Positions 21,704 through 33,285 of a stretch of 64,000 nt of DNA are shown here, piece after piece. Made by a program: the position numbers and the translations under genes. Within the stretch, counting starts at the first letter, position 1. Each line of letters opens with the position of its first letter. The stretch lies in the NCBI GenBank assembly GCA_963921825.1, contig OY997589.1, forward strand, positions 43,968,638-44,032,637, written 5' to 3'. The DNA is from Erodium maritimum. Its lineage: Eukaryota > Streptophyta > Magnoliopsida > Geraniales > Geraniaceae. Under the pieces are notes generated by a model. The model was not told the origin of the DNA. It ran no database searches and saw only the letters and a list, made by a program, of their open reading frames with translations.

Positions 21704-21873
21704 GACGCCATGTGACGATCGCGTGGAAGTACAGGCGACTAGTGGGTGTCAGGTTGCTCTGGATCTGGAAGAAAATGTTGTGGGGGGAAGTTCATATCGG
21801 GGAGGAAAGGTTGGGGGGATTGGTTCACGTCCGAGACGATGGTATCCGAAACTGAGGGCTGGGGGATAGTCAT

Positions 21874-22240
21874 GGAGGAGGTTGGTCGTGGTGATGAAGA
21901 CACATAGTGAGGGGCGGCTGTGGCAGAAATGAAGAGGGAGAGAGGAGGCTTTTGTAACCCTAGAGAGACATGGTTTTCCTGTCTGATAGATATTGATCCA
22001 AAAAATATATATTCATAAAGTTAGGATTCTTCTCAATTAATGAGATTGACATTTTAGTTATACAGTACAAGCCGGATATATTTAACTCGTTGGACTCATA
22101 TTTTTGTAGCACCAAAGTGGTTTGGTTCACGCGTTAGATATTCATCCTTATACGTCATATGATCTGATCTGCTTCTTGAAACATCCACATTGTATGGAGC
22201 TCTCGATTCTGATAAAAAAAATAGTGAATAACGAATCGTG
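21874..22240. other. Flank before the copia composite, no features
   Basis: About 370 bp between the DUF4283 start and the copia LTR. Nothing recognisable. The bases directly before the LTR (tcgtg) are not repeated after 32213. Confidence 0.5.
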
Positions 22241-23928
22241 TGTTAGTCTTAGTGCCCGTAGTTCAATCCTAAATTTCCGAATGTACATATCATCGTTAGC
22301 AATAAAATTAAAGCGACTTTATATTACTTATGTGTTGGAGTAATATATCGATGTGTGCTCTGATCTATGCCCACCATGCGAATAGAACCATAGATCGAGA
22401 TAGATCACACTCGATGGGTCCTTAGTCAACAAAGCTTCACTAGAAGCGACTAGTATGAAAGATGGCTCTTTATGGCTTACGTTCTGTTAGTCATTGGAAT
22501 GGGATTCCGGAGTCTGATCATAGATATCATGTGGGACATGATATTGGACGACCCGCCCTGAATATGTGCCATAGATTAAGTCATGAACATATTCAGTGTC
22601 GTAGCTTGTCATGTATCCTTAGACCAAGGAGTCTTTGTGATTGCTATGTAGTCAACAACTGAGTTTGACCTGAGCCTAACCTTGTCCGTAACATGGCTTC
22701 CATAACGGCCATGATTGGCTTGGGGACGGGCTACATGAGTGACACGAAAGACAGCTAAGGGATTTATCCCTCATACTGAGGTATGAGAAAGATATCGGTT
22801 CTCGGCCGTTTGATCGAGAGTGACTGAAAGAATAGCATGGCCATGCACATGATACTGGGTATCATATATTCAGTCATCTCACATATCAAGGAACAATGAT
22901 TGAGAATAATAAAGATGACGGCTCTATGCCTTATCTCAATCAGGATATTGGAGATAAAAGGATAATGACAGGGACGACGGAAAGGTTAGAATCGACAAGG
23001 TCGATTCGTTATGCAGTGTCAGGCAATACTAAAGTCTCTTTAGTTGCCACTTAAATAGGATCAAGTAAAATGGGATTTTACGTTGATCTATTGACATGCA
23101 TAAACCTAAGGGTCACACCGGAGGATGAAACTCATTGACACATTTATGGAGAATGGCCAAAAGGGAGTTGTGTCGGGACATGACCAAAACTATGTTTTGG
23201 GTCATGTGCCCGTAAGTGAATAGGACTTTACGGATCGAAACAAGGCTTGGAGTCTTGGGATTGATCGCGTCAGATAATGTTGGACATTTCCGGTATGGAA
23301 GGCATGGAGGCGATGAGCGAATCACGGGACCTCGTTGGAAATGGCCACGGGCTATGTTCCAAGAGGCCCATGAAAGGCTCATGCAACCAAGGCCCATGGA
23401 ACTAATTAATCAAGTCTTGATTAATTAGTACTAAGTAAGCAAGACAAGGATTAAGGTGTTGTTGATTCACCACCTAACTCAATCTTGTCTTGCCATACTT
23501 TGTCCTATTTACACCTCACTTGTCACCATGCTTGTCTCATGCCTTTAGTTGGACAAGTATGAGTTTTGTTATGTTTTAGTCATCTTTTTTCAACATAACA
23601 AACACAAGACAAGAATAGGAAACACAACTTTTCTCCCCCTTCCCTTGCAATTTCGGGTTTGGCAAGTTTCCACCTCCATTTTTGTGTTCTTGAGTCCTCA
23701 AAGAGAAGAACTATGTAGCTTTGATTCCCATGTGGAAACGTAGGCGTCTTGGAGACTCAAGTCAATTATTCGTTAACCGGTGTTCTTGTTTTGGTAAGAA
23801 ATAGTGCTGAATTTTTCTCTTGTGAATTCATTATTTGTTAGTTGTTTCATGGTTTTAATCTTCTCTTGGTTTTCCTTGATTTTCCGCTGCGAGTTGGTTC
23901 ATCTCCAACCCTACCTCGAGACCCAACA
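22241..23928 (+). mobile_element. 5' LTR of the composite copia element
   Basis: 1688 bp, TGTTAGTCTTAGTGCCC ... CTCGAGACCCAACA, followed by the PBS. It has the same length as the solo LTR and the right LTR of the nested full-length copy. Confidence 0.95.
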
Positions 23929-23929
23929 G

Positions 23930-23942
23930 TGGTATCAGAGCC
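23930..23942 (+). promoter_or_regulatory. Primer-binding site (tRNA-Met type)
   Basis: TGGTATCAGAGCC one base after the LTR end. It confirms plus orientation of the left part. Confidence 0.93.
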
Positions 23943-24545
23943 GTGCTACCTTTGGGATTCACAAGACGGTGTTCAAAGTTTCGGTTTTGCTTGAAAGTTT
24001 CGTTTTTGGCATGTTGTTTTGCTAAATTGTTTGATAACATGTTCTAAATTCTTGTTTATGGATTTAATGCATGTAAACTGAATTTTTGAAAATTATTTCA
24101 AATCTGGAAATTTTGAAAAAAATTTGATTTTTCAGGTCTCGGGAGCGGGACTCTCGGGGAGCCGAAACCGGGACCGAACGGGGCTTCGTTGGACAGAGCT
24201 AGGCCAAGCATGACCATTGGATGGTGTATATGCCGAGGCTAAACCGTTTTTTAGTTATGACGAGTTTGGAACCGTCATGACGAACTCGAAGATCAAATGT
24301 TCAAAAGTTTCATTTTTGAACGGTTTCGATAAATCGAGCATCAAAAATTTTCGAAACTTGGCTATTAAATAAAACCGGAAAATCACATGATGTTTGATAA
24401 CATGATTGTTTGATAACACGATGTGTGATGTGATGTTGGCATGGTGTACATAATAGCCCCGAGCTCGATTTAATTATTTATCGCTTTTCACGGCCTGCGA
24501 GCCGTTAGAGTTAGCGTGTAATTATTCTTTCAAGGTGTGTTCGTC
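23943..24545 (+). other. Copia leader, then deletion of gag
   Basis: Untranslated leader, homologous to 52880-53500 of the nested copy. At about 24540 (after ...gttcgtcgaacca) the sequence jumps to the zinc-knuckle codons, so about 1.2 kb holding the rest of the leader and nearly all of gag is missing relative to the nested copy. Confidence 0.75.
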
Positions 24546-24860
24546 GAACCATTTGCTTCTACTGCCAACAGCCTGGTCATTGGAACCGGGATTATAGGAA
24601 GTTCACGGCTGATCTGAAGAAGCGCAGTGGGACTGCGCCTTCATCAAATAGCCTTGATGATCTGAAGAAGGGCAGTAGGACTGCGCCTTCATCAGTTAAC
24701 CTGGATGATCTAAGGAAGGGCGGTGGGACCGTGCCTTCATCCGGTATTAACTCTATAGAGCTACATCTCTTTACTTCCAAATATTCATGGGTATTATATA
24801 CCAGGACTGAATCTCACACATGCATTAATATATGGTGGCTTAAAGTAGGAGAGGTTTGGA
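24546..24860 (+). pseudogene. Left arm: altered zinc knuckle, 48-bp repeats and protease site
   Basis: The piece begins with CFYCQQPGHWNRDY, a CCHC knuckle whose last Cys is Tyr. Three 48-bp repeats follow, then the protease region SWVLYTRTESHTC. The expected site in copia proteases is DTG; here it reads YTR, and in the nested copy DTR. A cleavage-competent protease is therefore not encoded. Confidence 0.75.
24611..24754 (+). repeat. 48-bp (16-codon) tandem repeat, three copies
   Basis: Units 24611-24658, 24659-24706 and 24707-24754 encode variants of DLKKGSGTAPSSxxLD. The same three-unit array is in the right arm (about 30240-30385) and in the nested copy (about 51440-51590), so it predates the copies. 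Confidence 0.9.
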
Positions 24861-26110
24861 AAGCACGAAGTGAACCTCAGAGTTGTGGCAACTGATGTAG
24901 GATCCATGAGTCTTGCTTTGCCAAGTGGCCTTGTCTTAGTATTGTATAATGTATATTGCATACCTACTTTTAGTAGGAATATTATATTTGTATCCGTGTT
25001 TGACAAGGAATGATATAATGTTAATATTGGAAATGGAGTTTTCAATGTTCTATGCAGTGATATGTTTTATACCGGTACAGACTTGGTTGGAGGATTATAC
25101 ATATTAGATATGGGTAACAATGGCTCAAGTTCTATATATTACGTTAATACCAAGAGGTCTAAATCCAACGATTTAAACCTAACTTTGTTATGGTATTGTC
25201 ATTTGGGCCGCATAAACAAGAAGCGCATATCAGCACTTCAGAAGTGCGGGCTTTCAGGTTCATTCGAATTCCATTCGATCGATAGGTGCAAGGTTTGTTT
25301 GATGGGCAAAATGACTAAAGTGCCATTTATCGATCGCGATGAAAGGGCGGGTGAATTATTGGGGCTGACACACTCGAATGTGTGTAGACCAATAAGTTCA
25401 CTTGCCATGAGGGGTTTTAGCTACTTTATCACATTTACTGATGATTACAGTAAATATGGTTATGTCTATTCGGTGTGACATAAGTCTGAAGCTTTTGATA
25501 AATTCAAAGAGTTTAAGACTAAAGTAGAAAACCAGCTCGACAAAGGTAAGGCACTTCGATTGGATCGAGGTGGAAAATACTTGACCACAGAGTTATTAGA
25601 TCATCTAAAAGAGAGTGGGATCCTTTTGGAATGGACTCCTCCTGGGACACTATACTTGAAACGTGTATCCAAACGGAGAAATCAGACATTGTTAGACAAT
25701 GGTCCGTTCCATGATTAGTTGGACTGATCTCCCAATCTCTTTCTGGGGTTATGCTCTAGAGACGACCGCATTCATAGTGAATCGGGCTTCGACGAAGGGT
25801 GCGGAAGGGATACTGTTTTAAAATGGTACGGGATGATGCCTGCTTTTTCCTTCCTAAAGATTTGTGGTTGCGAGGCTTATGTGAAACATTTGGTTTCGAT
25901 TAAGCTCGAACCAAGATCTGAGATATGCACCTTCGTGTGGTATCCTAAAGAAACAAGGGGATACTACTTCTACAATCCCAGTGAGAACATGGTGTTCGTC
26001 GCTTGGGGTGAGGTCTTTATGGAAAAGGAGTTTTGTTTCCAAAGACGTCATTGGGAGGACTGTGCATCTCGAAGAAATTCAGGATGGTACAGATCTGTCT
26101 AAACCAATTG
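24861..26110 (+). pseudogene. Left arm: gag-pre-integrase and integrase
   Basis: From 25062 the frame gives LYILDMGNN, then LLWYCHLGRINKKRISALQK, CKVCLMGKMTKVPF, the HHCC-like region and the integrase core start LLGLTHSNVCRPISS with TDDYSKYGYVYSV. The core then breaks at a stop (25478) and continues in pieces: DRGGKYL at about 25568 and, at 25833-26102, KICGCEAYVKH and TRGYYFYNPSENMVFVAWG, the usual integrase C-terminal stretch. The first catalytic Asp position (THSNVC; normally HTDVC) is Asn. Confidence 0.8.
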
Positions 26111-26220
26111 ACAACCCAGTAGAAAGAAGCCAAAGATTGTCGTAGAGTAAGAACCAATTCCTGTTACAATTCCGGAAGGTCCAAGGCGATTTGAAAGGAT
26201 AAATCTTCCACCTCCAAGAT

Positions 26221-26469
26221 ATGGTATCCGGAGGTGACAATGAAGTCATGGTGGATCACGATGATCCATCCACTTTTCAGGAAGTCGTGGATGGGCCCGA
26301 CTCCGAGTTATGGCTGGGAGCCATGAGGGAGGAAATGCAATCCATGTCGGACAACCGAGTCTGGGAACCGGTTGATCCTATCAGAGGTTATAGGCAGATC
26401 CAATGGATTGACTATGAGGAAACCTTCTCCTTAGTGGCTATGGTCAAAATCGATCCAAATTCTTCTTGA
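26221..26469 (+). pseudogene. Left arm: linker and RT start with private deletion
   Basis: WLGAMREEMQSMSDNRVWEP is the RT N-terminal block. Directly after DPI the sequence jumps to RGYRQIQWIDYEETFSLVAM, skipping about 100 bp (GCKWIFKVKMDMDG block) that the right arm and the nested copy still have. This deletion is private to the left arm. Confidence 0.85.
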
Positions 26470-26503
26470 CATAACTGCGTATCATAATTACGAGATATGG
26501 AAA

Positions 26504-27058
26504 GTGGATGTCAAAACCGCTTTCCTAAATGGAAATTTGACTGAGTACGTTTGCATGTCTCGGCCCAAAGGTTTTGATTATCCGAAGAATAAAGGAAAGA
26601 TTTATAAGTTGTTGAAATCCATTTATGGATCGAAACGAACTTCTCGGAGTTGGATCCTTCGTTTTGATGAAGCTGTAATTGGATTTGGCTTAATCAAGAA
26701 CGAGGATGAATCTTGCGTTTATAAGAAGGCTAGTGGGAGCAAGATTACCTTTCTGGTTCTCATTGAAAACGACATCCCAACCTTGCACGAGACTAAAGCT
26801 TGGTTGAGGAAGTGTTTTTCAACAAAGGACTTAAGCGATGCTTCTTATATCTTAAGGATTAAGATATGTAGATATCGCACCAAGAGGGTCTCGGATTTAA
26901 GTCAGGGAACCTATGTGAACAAGGCATTGAGTAGGTTCATAATGCTCGATTCAAAGAAAGGACTCTTACCCACTAGTCATGGCATTCATCGCAGCAAGAC
27001 TCAGTGTCCTAAGACACCTGATGAGCTGAAAAGGATGATAAGAATCCCATGCACCTAG
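26504..27058 (+). pseudogene. Left arm: reverse transcriptase without catalytic box
   Basis: The frame starts in MDVKTAFLNGNLTEYVCM, continues with KLLKSIYGSKRTSRSW, and then reads FLVLIENDIPTLHETK. Copia RTs read FLVLYVDDILLIGNDIPTL here, so seven residues including the YVDD metal-binding pair are gone without a frameshift (at about 26760). The rest, KAWLRKCFSTKDLSDASYIL and the RNase H connection, is preserved. The protein could not polymerise DNA. Confidence 0.9.
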
Positions 27059-27429
27059 GGGCAGGATCGATCATAAATGCCATGACATCTACGAGACCGG
27101 ACGTTTCGTAAGCCTTATGTTGTACCAGTAGACATCAGTCTAACCCGAGGGAAAGATGATGCTGAACTAGTCGTCGAAGGATGAGTAGACGCTAGTTTTC
27201 CAAGACAAATCCAGATGAATTTAGAAGTCAGTCAGGATAGGTGTTTACGTTGAAGGGGAGAGCTTTAGCTGGGAGAGCGTAAAGCAAGATACCAATGCCG
27301 AATCTACGACAGAGGCCAAGTACATGGATGCTGTAGAGGCAGCTAAGGAGGCTATGTGGATTTGGAAATTCACGGCAGGGTTGGGTGTAATCAAAAACCC
27401 ATCCAGCCCAGTGAATCCATTTTGCCAAA
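27059..27429 (+). pseudogene. Left arm: RNase H remnant to palindrome centre
   Basis: Pieces of copia RNase H are visible, ending in EAAKEAMWIWKFTAGLGVIK and SPVNPFC codons. The arm stops at tttgccaaa, 27421-27429. Confidence 0.75.
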
Positions 27430-27467
27430 AATATTGACGAATCAGTCCTCAATACAAACAAGAAAAG
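27430..27467. other. 38-bp spacer at centre of the inverted repeat
   Basis: Unique AT-rich spacer between tttgccaaa (27421-27429) and its complement tttggcaaa (27468-27476). It does not match the copia sequence at the equivalent place in the nested copy. Confidence 0.85.
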
Positions 27468-28380
27468 TTTGGCAAAATGGATTCACCGGGCTGGATGGGT
27501 TTTTAATTACACCCAGCCCTGCCGTGAATTTCCAAATCCACAAAGCTTCCTTAGCTGCCTCTGCAGCATCCATGTACTTGGCCTCTGTCGTAGATTCGGC
27601 AATGGTAACTTGCTTTACGCTCTCCCAGCTAAAGCTCTGCCATTCAGCGTAAACACATATCCTGACTGACTTCTAAAGTCATCTAGATTTATCTTGGAAA
27701 ACTATCGTCTACTCATCCTTCGACGACTAGTTCAGCATCATCTTTCCCCCGGGTTAGACTGATGTCTACTGGTACAACATAAGGCTTACGAGACGTCCGG
27801 TCTCATATATGTCATGGCATATATGATCGATCCTGCCCACAGGCGCATAGGATTCTCATCATCCTTTTCAGCTCATCCGGTGTCTTAGGACATTGAGTCG
27901 TGCTGAGATGAATGCCATGACTAGTGGGTAAGAGTCCTTTCTTTGAATCGAGCATTAAGAACCTACTTAATGCCTTGTTCACATAGGTTCCCTGACTTAA
28001 ATTCAAGACCCTCTTGGTGCGATCTCTACATATCTTAATCCTTATGATATAAGAAGCATCGCCTAAGTCCTTTATTGAAAAACACTTCCTCAACCAAGCT
28101 TTAGTCTCGTGCAAGGTTGGGATGTCGTTTTCAATGAAAACCAGAAAGGTAATCTTGCTCCCACTAGCCTTCTTATAAACGCAAGATTCATCCTCGTTCT
28201 TGATTAAGCCAAATCCAATTACAGCTTCATAAAAATGAAGGATCCAACTCCGAGAAGTTCGTTTCAATCCATAACTGGATTTCAACAACTTATAAATCTT
28301 TCCCTTATTCTTTGGATCGTCAAAACCTTTGGTCCGAGACATACAAACTTACTCAGTCAAATTTCCATTTAGGAAAGCGG
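27468..28380 (-). pseudogene. Right arm: RNase H and RT without catalytic box
   Basis: Mirror image of 26504-27429 on the minus strand. The RT piece 28342-27812 again reads FLVFIENDIPTLHETK, lacking the YVDD box, and keeps KLLKSSYGLKRTSRSW. Upstream codons AFLNGNLTE continue beyond 28342 past a stop. Confidence 0.9.
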
Positions 28381-29460
28381 TTTTGACATCCACTTGCCAT
28401 ATCTCGTAATTATGATACGCAGTTATGTCATGAAGAATTTGGATCGATTTTGACCATATCCACTAGGGAGAATGTTTCCTGATAGTCAATCCATTGGATC
28501 TGCCTATAACCTTTCACCACCAGTTGAGCTTTTTAGGTCAGAGGGTTGCCATCCATGTCCATCTTCACCTTGAAGATCCATTTGCATCCAATGGTCCTCA
28601 CACCATTGATGGGATCAACCGGTTCCCAGACTCGGTTGTCCGACATGGATTGCATTTCCTCCCTCATGGCCCCCATCCATAACTCGGAGTCGGGCCCATC
28701 CACGACTTCCTGAAAGGTGGCTGGATCATCGTGATCCACCATGACTTCATTGTCACCTCCGGATACCATATCTTGTAGGTGGAAGATTGATCCTTTCAAA
28801 TTGCCTTGGACCTTCCGGAATTGTAACAGGAATTGGTTCTTACTCTACGACAATCTCTGGCTCCTTTCTACTGGGTTGTCAATCGGTTTAGACAGATCTG
28901 TACCATCATGAATTTCTTCGAGATGCACATTCCTCCCAATGACGTCTTTGGAAAAAAAACTTCTTTTCCATAAAGACCCCACCCCAAGCGACGAACACCA
29001 TGTTCTCACTAGGATTGTAGAAGTTGTATCCCCTTGTTGCTTTGGGATACCACACGAAGGTGCATGTCTCAGATCTTGGTTCGAGCTTAGTCGAAACCAA
29101 ATGTTTCACATAAGCCTCGCAACCACAAATCTTTAGGAAGGACAAAGCGGGCATCATCCCGTACCATTTTTAAAATGGTGTCTCTTCCACACCCTTCGTC
29201 GAAGCCCGATTCACTATGAATGCGGTCGTCTCTAGAGCATAACCCCTGAAAGAGATTGGGAGATCATTCCAACTAATCATGGAACGGACCATTGTCTAAC
29301 AATGTCCGATTTCTCCGTTTGGCTACACCTTTCAACTACAGTGTCCCAGGAGGAGTCCATTCCAAAAGGATCCCACTCTCTTTTAGATGATCTAATAACT
29401 CTGTGGTCAAGTATTTTCCACCTCGATCCAATCAAAGTGCCTTAATACCTTTGTCGAGCT
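28381..29460 (-). pseudogene. Right arm: RT start and integrase C-terminal region
   Basis: 28799-28533 encodes the block WMGAMREEMQSMSDNRVWEP and the intact GCKWIFKVKMDMDGNP segment missing in the left arm. 29157-28906 encodes KICGCEAYVKH and YNFYNPSENMVFVAWG. Stops and shifts separate the pieces. Confidence 0.85.
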
Positions 29461-30124
29461 AGTTTTCTACTTTAGTCTTAAACTCTTTAAATTTATCAAA
29501 AGGTTCAGACTTATGTCTCACCGAATAGACATAACCATATTTACTGTAATCATCAGTAAATGTGATAAAGTAGCTAAAACCCCTCCTGGCAAGTGAACTT
29601 ATTGGTCTACACACATTCAAGTGTATCAGCCCCAATAATTCACCCGCCCTTTCATCGCGATCGATAAAGAGCACTTTAGTCATGTTGCCCATCAAACAAA
29701 CCTTGCACCTATCGATCGAATGGAATTCGTATGAACCTGAAAGCCCGCACTTCTGAAGTGCTGATATGCGCTTCTTGTTTATGCGGCCCAAATGACAATA
29801 CCATAACAGAGTTAGGTTTAAATCGTTGGATTTAGACCTCTTGGTATTAACGTAATATATAGAACTTGAGTAATTGTTACCCATATCTAATATGTACAAT
29901 CCTAAAACCAATTCAGTACTGGTATAAAACATATCACTGCATAGAACATTGAAAACTCCATTTCCAATATTGACATTATATCCTTCCTTGTCAAACACGG
30001 ATACAGATATAATATTCCTACTAAAAGTAGGTATGCAATATACATTATACAATACTAAGACAAGGCCACTTGGCAAAGCAAGACTCATGGATCCTACATC
30101 AGTTGCCACAACTCTGAGGTCCAC
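29459..30124 (-). pseudogene. Right arm: gag-pre-integrase and integrase N-terminal half
   Basis: A 221-codon open frame, the longest pol piece of this copy: VYCIPTFSRNIISVSVFDKE, LYILDMGNN, LLWYCHLGRINKKRISALQK, CKVCLMGNMTKVLF, ELLGLIHLNVCRPISS, FITFTDDYSKYGYVYSVRHK. The first catalytic position is again Asn (HLNVC). It ends at a stop after KTKVEN. Confidence 0.88.
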
Positions 30125-30633
30125 TTCGTGCTTTCCAAACCTCTCCTACTTTCAGCCACCATATATTAGTGCATGTGTGAGATTCAGTCCTGGTATCTAA
30201 TACCCATGAATCTTTGGAAGGAGAGAGTTGTAGCTCTATAGAGTTAATACCGGATGAAGGCACGGTCCTACCGCCCTTCCTTATATCATCCAGGTTTCCT
30301 GATGAAGGCGCCCTCCTACTCCCCTTCTTCAGATCATTCAGGCTATTTGATGAAGGCGCAGTCCCACTGCCCTTCTTCAGATCAGCCGTGAACTTCCGGT
30401 AATCCCGGTTCCAATGACCAGGCTGTTGCAGTAGAAGCAGACTTTCTTAGGTGTCTCATCTTTCCCGCCAAGTGTGCATGGGCCCCGCCCTTGCCACTTC
30501 CAATTCCCTTGTTGACCATCAAAATATCCATGGATCCCAGATCCCTGATATATTCTTCTCAGTAGTTAATGACACTTCATGTAACTCTGATATGGTCTTA
30601 GAGACAGCCTTGTCAAGGACATATTCTTTGCAT
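30125..30633 (-). pseudogene. Right arm: protease site, 48-bp repeats, zinc knuckle, partial gag
   Basis: The minus strand shows the protease region, the three 48-bp repeats, the knuckle (with a base missing) and about 190 bp of Gag codons absent from the left arm. At about 30633 it jumps to LTR sequence. At 51810-51840 the nested copy matches up to this point and then continues into Gag, so the jump is a true junction. Confidence 0.8.
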
Positions 30634-30642
30634 TCAGAGTAA

Positions 30643-32213
30643 TATATCATCGTTAACAATAAAATTAATGCGGCTTTATATTACTTATGTGTCAGAGTAA
30701 TATATCGATGTGTGCTCTGATCTATGCCCACCATGCGAATAGAACCATAGATCGAGATAGATCACACTCGATGGGTCCCTAGTCAACAAAGCTTCACTAG
30801 AAGCGACTAGTATGAAAGATGGCTCTTTATGGCTTACGTTCTGTTAGTCATTGGAATGGGATTCCGGAGTCTGATCATAGATATCATGTGGGACATGATA
30901 TTGGACGACCCGACATGAATATGTTTCATAGATCAAGTCATGAACATATTCATTGTTGTAGCTTGTCATGTATCCTTAGACCAAGGAGTTTTTGTGATCG
31001 CTATGCAGTAAACAACTGAGTTTGACATGAGCCTAACGTTTTCTGTAACAAGGCTTGCATAACGGCCAGGATTGGCTTGGGGATAGAATGCATGAGTGAC
31101 ACGAAAGAGGGCTAAGGGATTTATCCCTCATACTACGGTATGGGAAAGATATCGGTTCTCGGCTGCTTGATCGAGAGTGACTGAAAGAATAGCATGGCCA
31201 TGCACATGATACAGGGTATCATATATTCAATTATCTCACATATCAAGGAACAATGATTGAGAATAATAGGATGACGACTCTATGCCTTATCTCAATCAGG
31301 ATATCGGATATAAAAGGATAATGATAGGGACGATGGAAAGGTTAGAATTGATAGGGTAGATTCGTTATGCAGTGTCAGGCAATACTAAAGTCTCGTTAGT
31401 TGCCACTTAAATAGGATCAAGTAAAAGGGGATTTTACGTTTCTCTATTGACATGCATAAATCTAAGGGTCACACCGGAGGGTGAAACTCATTGACACATT
31501 TATGGAGAATGGCCAAAAGGGAGTTGTCTCAGGACATGACAAAAAACTAGGTTTCGGGTCATGTGCCCGTAAGTGAATAGGACTTTACGGATCGAGACAA
31601 GGCTTGTAGTCTTGGGATTGATCGCGTCGGATAATGTTGGACATTTCCGGCATGGAAGGCTTGGAGGCGATGGGCGAATCACGGGACCTCGTTGGAAATG
31701 GCCACCGACCATGTTCCAAGAGGCCCATGAAAGGCCCATGCAACCAAGTCCCATGGAAATAATTAATCAAGTCTTGATTAATTAGTACTAAGTAAGCAAG
31801 ACAAGGATTAAGGTGTTGGTGATTCACCACCTAACCCCATCTTGTCTAGCCATACTTTGTCCTATTTACACCTTACTTGTCACCATGCTTGTCCCATGCC
31901 TTTAGTTGGACAAGTATGGGGTTTGTTCTCTCCCTACAATTTCGGGTTTGGAATTGTTTTTCCATCTTGTTGTGTTCTTAAGTCATCTAAAGAAGAACTA
32001 CGTGTTTGATTCCAATTGGATACGTAGGCGTCTTGGAGACTCAAGCCGACCATCGTTTCTTTGGTGTTCTCTTCTTCTTTTTTGAACTAATTGGTAAGGA
32101 AACATCCATATTGTTTATTCTCTTGTGTATCTGATATTTGGTAGTGTTCTTTGGCATGGTCTTGAGTTATTTCCGCTGCTAGTATGTGTTCATACCCTCC
32201 ATCAAGACCCAAC
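30643..32213 (+). mobile_element. Right LTR of the composite, plus orientation, 5' truncated
   Basis: The match to the 22241 LTR begins about 50 bp inside it (atcatcgttaacaataaaatt) and runs to ...tcaagacccaaca. The last 250 bp are shorter and clearly diverged (for example ttttccatcttgttgtgttc), so it belongs to a variant subfamily. It is followed by ggagcgctaat with no PBS. Confidence 0.85.
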
Positions 32214-33285
32214 AGGAGCGCTAATAAAATAGAGGTCTTGGAACTTGGATTTAACAAACATGGAGCACAAAATGAACCAATAGCACCCCAAATCCCAGGG
32301 AACCTCTACCCTTACCTATGTTGGAATTATATCGACTCCTTGCTCCAAAACCCACTGGGCCTAAAATTGGAGCTAGTGATTTTAAAATGTTGGTGGTTAG
32401 CACCGCTTGCGATAGAGAAATTCCAATAGAAAATTACCGGAACCCACTAATCCTAAGATCTTGAACGAAAGGCTTCGTAGGGCTGTGAACTCGTCGACGA
32501 CCAACACCTAAAACCAACGAGCCCGTGTCACATAAGGTGGCCGAGAACTCTTAGAAGGACAATCGAAAAAGTAAAAGGACATGGAAGGGTGAAGAACACC
32601 AATCAGAGGCAGGGAAGAGGTGTGAAATATTACCTTGGACCTTCTCCTGTAAAAGGCCCAAAAGCAAAATCCTCAAGAACCGTAGATCTTTCCTAAGATC
32701 CAGATGTACGGGTGGAGCCACCGAGACAAAAGCCTCACTTTCCAGCAACGACAGCCTACATGAACCATGATGATCCTGGTCGAGGAAACGCGTCCCACGT
32801 CCAGTTCCAGTAGAAATCAACGCGATCTGAAGAGGAAAAGCTTCAACCATAGCGACGTCGAAGGACCACCACCACAGTAGCGAGAGCAGATCAGATATGC
32901 GATTATCTTCGCCATGAGACTTGAGGAAGATCGTCCCACAGCCAAATCTACTCCGTCCTACCACTGTCACACACCGGACAGCCGAAGAGTAGAACCAGAA
33001 CTGAAGAGAGAGAAGAGGGGTCTTTGAAGAGAGGGTTTTTTGAGGAAAAGGTAGAGGAGAGGAAGAAGAGCCTCCTCCAGCGACCTCCAAAAGAAATGAG
33101 ATCACTAGCAGAGCTGAGGAGATCGGACGGAGACGACTGAGGAAGAAGCAATGGATAGGGTTTCTAGATAGAGGCGAGACATTCTCTCTCTGTCCAAAAC
33201 CACCTTTGTTTACTATTATGTTCTGGAGTTTTCCTTAATATTAATTTGAAGAGTACTTAATAAATTTTTTTTATTGTATTGAACA
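32214..33285. other. Flank of LINE unit A; gene-leader-like sequence on minus strand
   Basis: 32214-32550 has no recognisable feature. 32551-33180 is CT-rich on the minus strand with long open frames (up to 184 codons) and an aaaccctatcc motif, typical of a plant 5' UTR or first exon, but no protein family was recognised. 33181-33285 is AT-rich and immediately precedes the ORF1 ATG. Confidence 0.4.

Larger units (their letters stand above)
20141..21873 (-). pseudogene. DUF4283 / zinc-knuckle (zf-CCHC_4) retroelement-type protein
   Basis: From a likely ATG at 21871-21873 (MTIPQPSVSD) the minus strand encodes, across stops and shifts, a DUF4283 protein. The central piece (21625-21233) has the fold's typical order: ...YLFSFAGKVV..., ...QIEYLTKDVVAFYFPS..., ...WGPLRF. 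The second piece (21037-20141) carries LRFPL and VLQYERVPSFYTRCGRL, the position of the zinc knuckle that normally reads YERLPxFCxxCGxxGHxxxxC. Here the first Cys and the His are replaced, so the knuckle is dead. DUF4283 genes in plants are mostly relics of LINE ORF1. A Gly/Pro-coding G run (20634-20649) and a C run (21689-21703) disturb the frame. Confidence 0.7.
22241..32213 (+). mobile_element. Composite palindromic copia element
   Basis: Order: plus LTR (22241-23928), PBS, leader, pol fragment on the plus strand (to 27429), a 38-bp spacer (27430-27467), pol and partial gag on the minus strand (27468-30633), then a second LTR in plus orientation (30643-32213) lacking about 50 bp of its start and diverged in its last 250 bp. 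All parts belong to the same family as 46784-55206. No matching TSD flanks the whole, so it is probably a recombinant of two or more elements, or a template-switch product later altered. Confidence 0.85.

Noticed and set aside
20141-21873. DUF4283 frame as a functional host gene
   Set aside because: The zinc knuckle has lost Cys and His, and stops separate the pieces.
22241-32213. A simple complete copia element with 5' and 3' LTR
   Set aside because: The 3' half of the interior is inverted, the right LTR is truncated and diverged, and no TSD flanks it.
32551-33105. 184-codon minus-strand frame as a gene
   Set aside because: No recognised domain; composition is that of a CT-rich leader.
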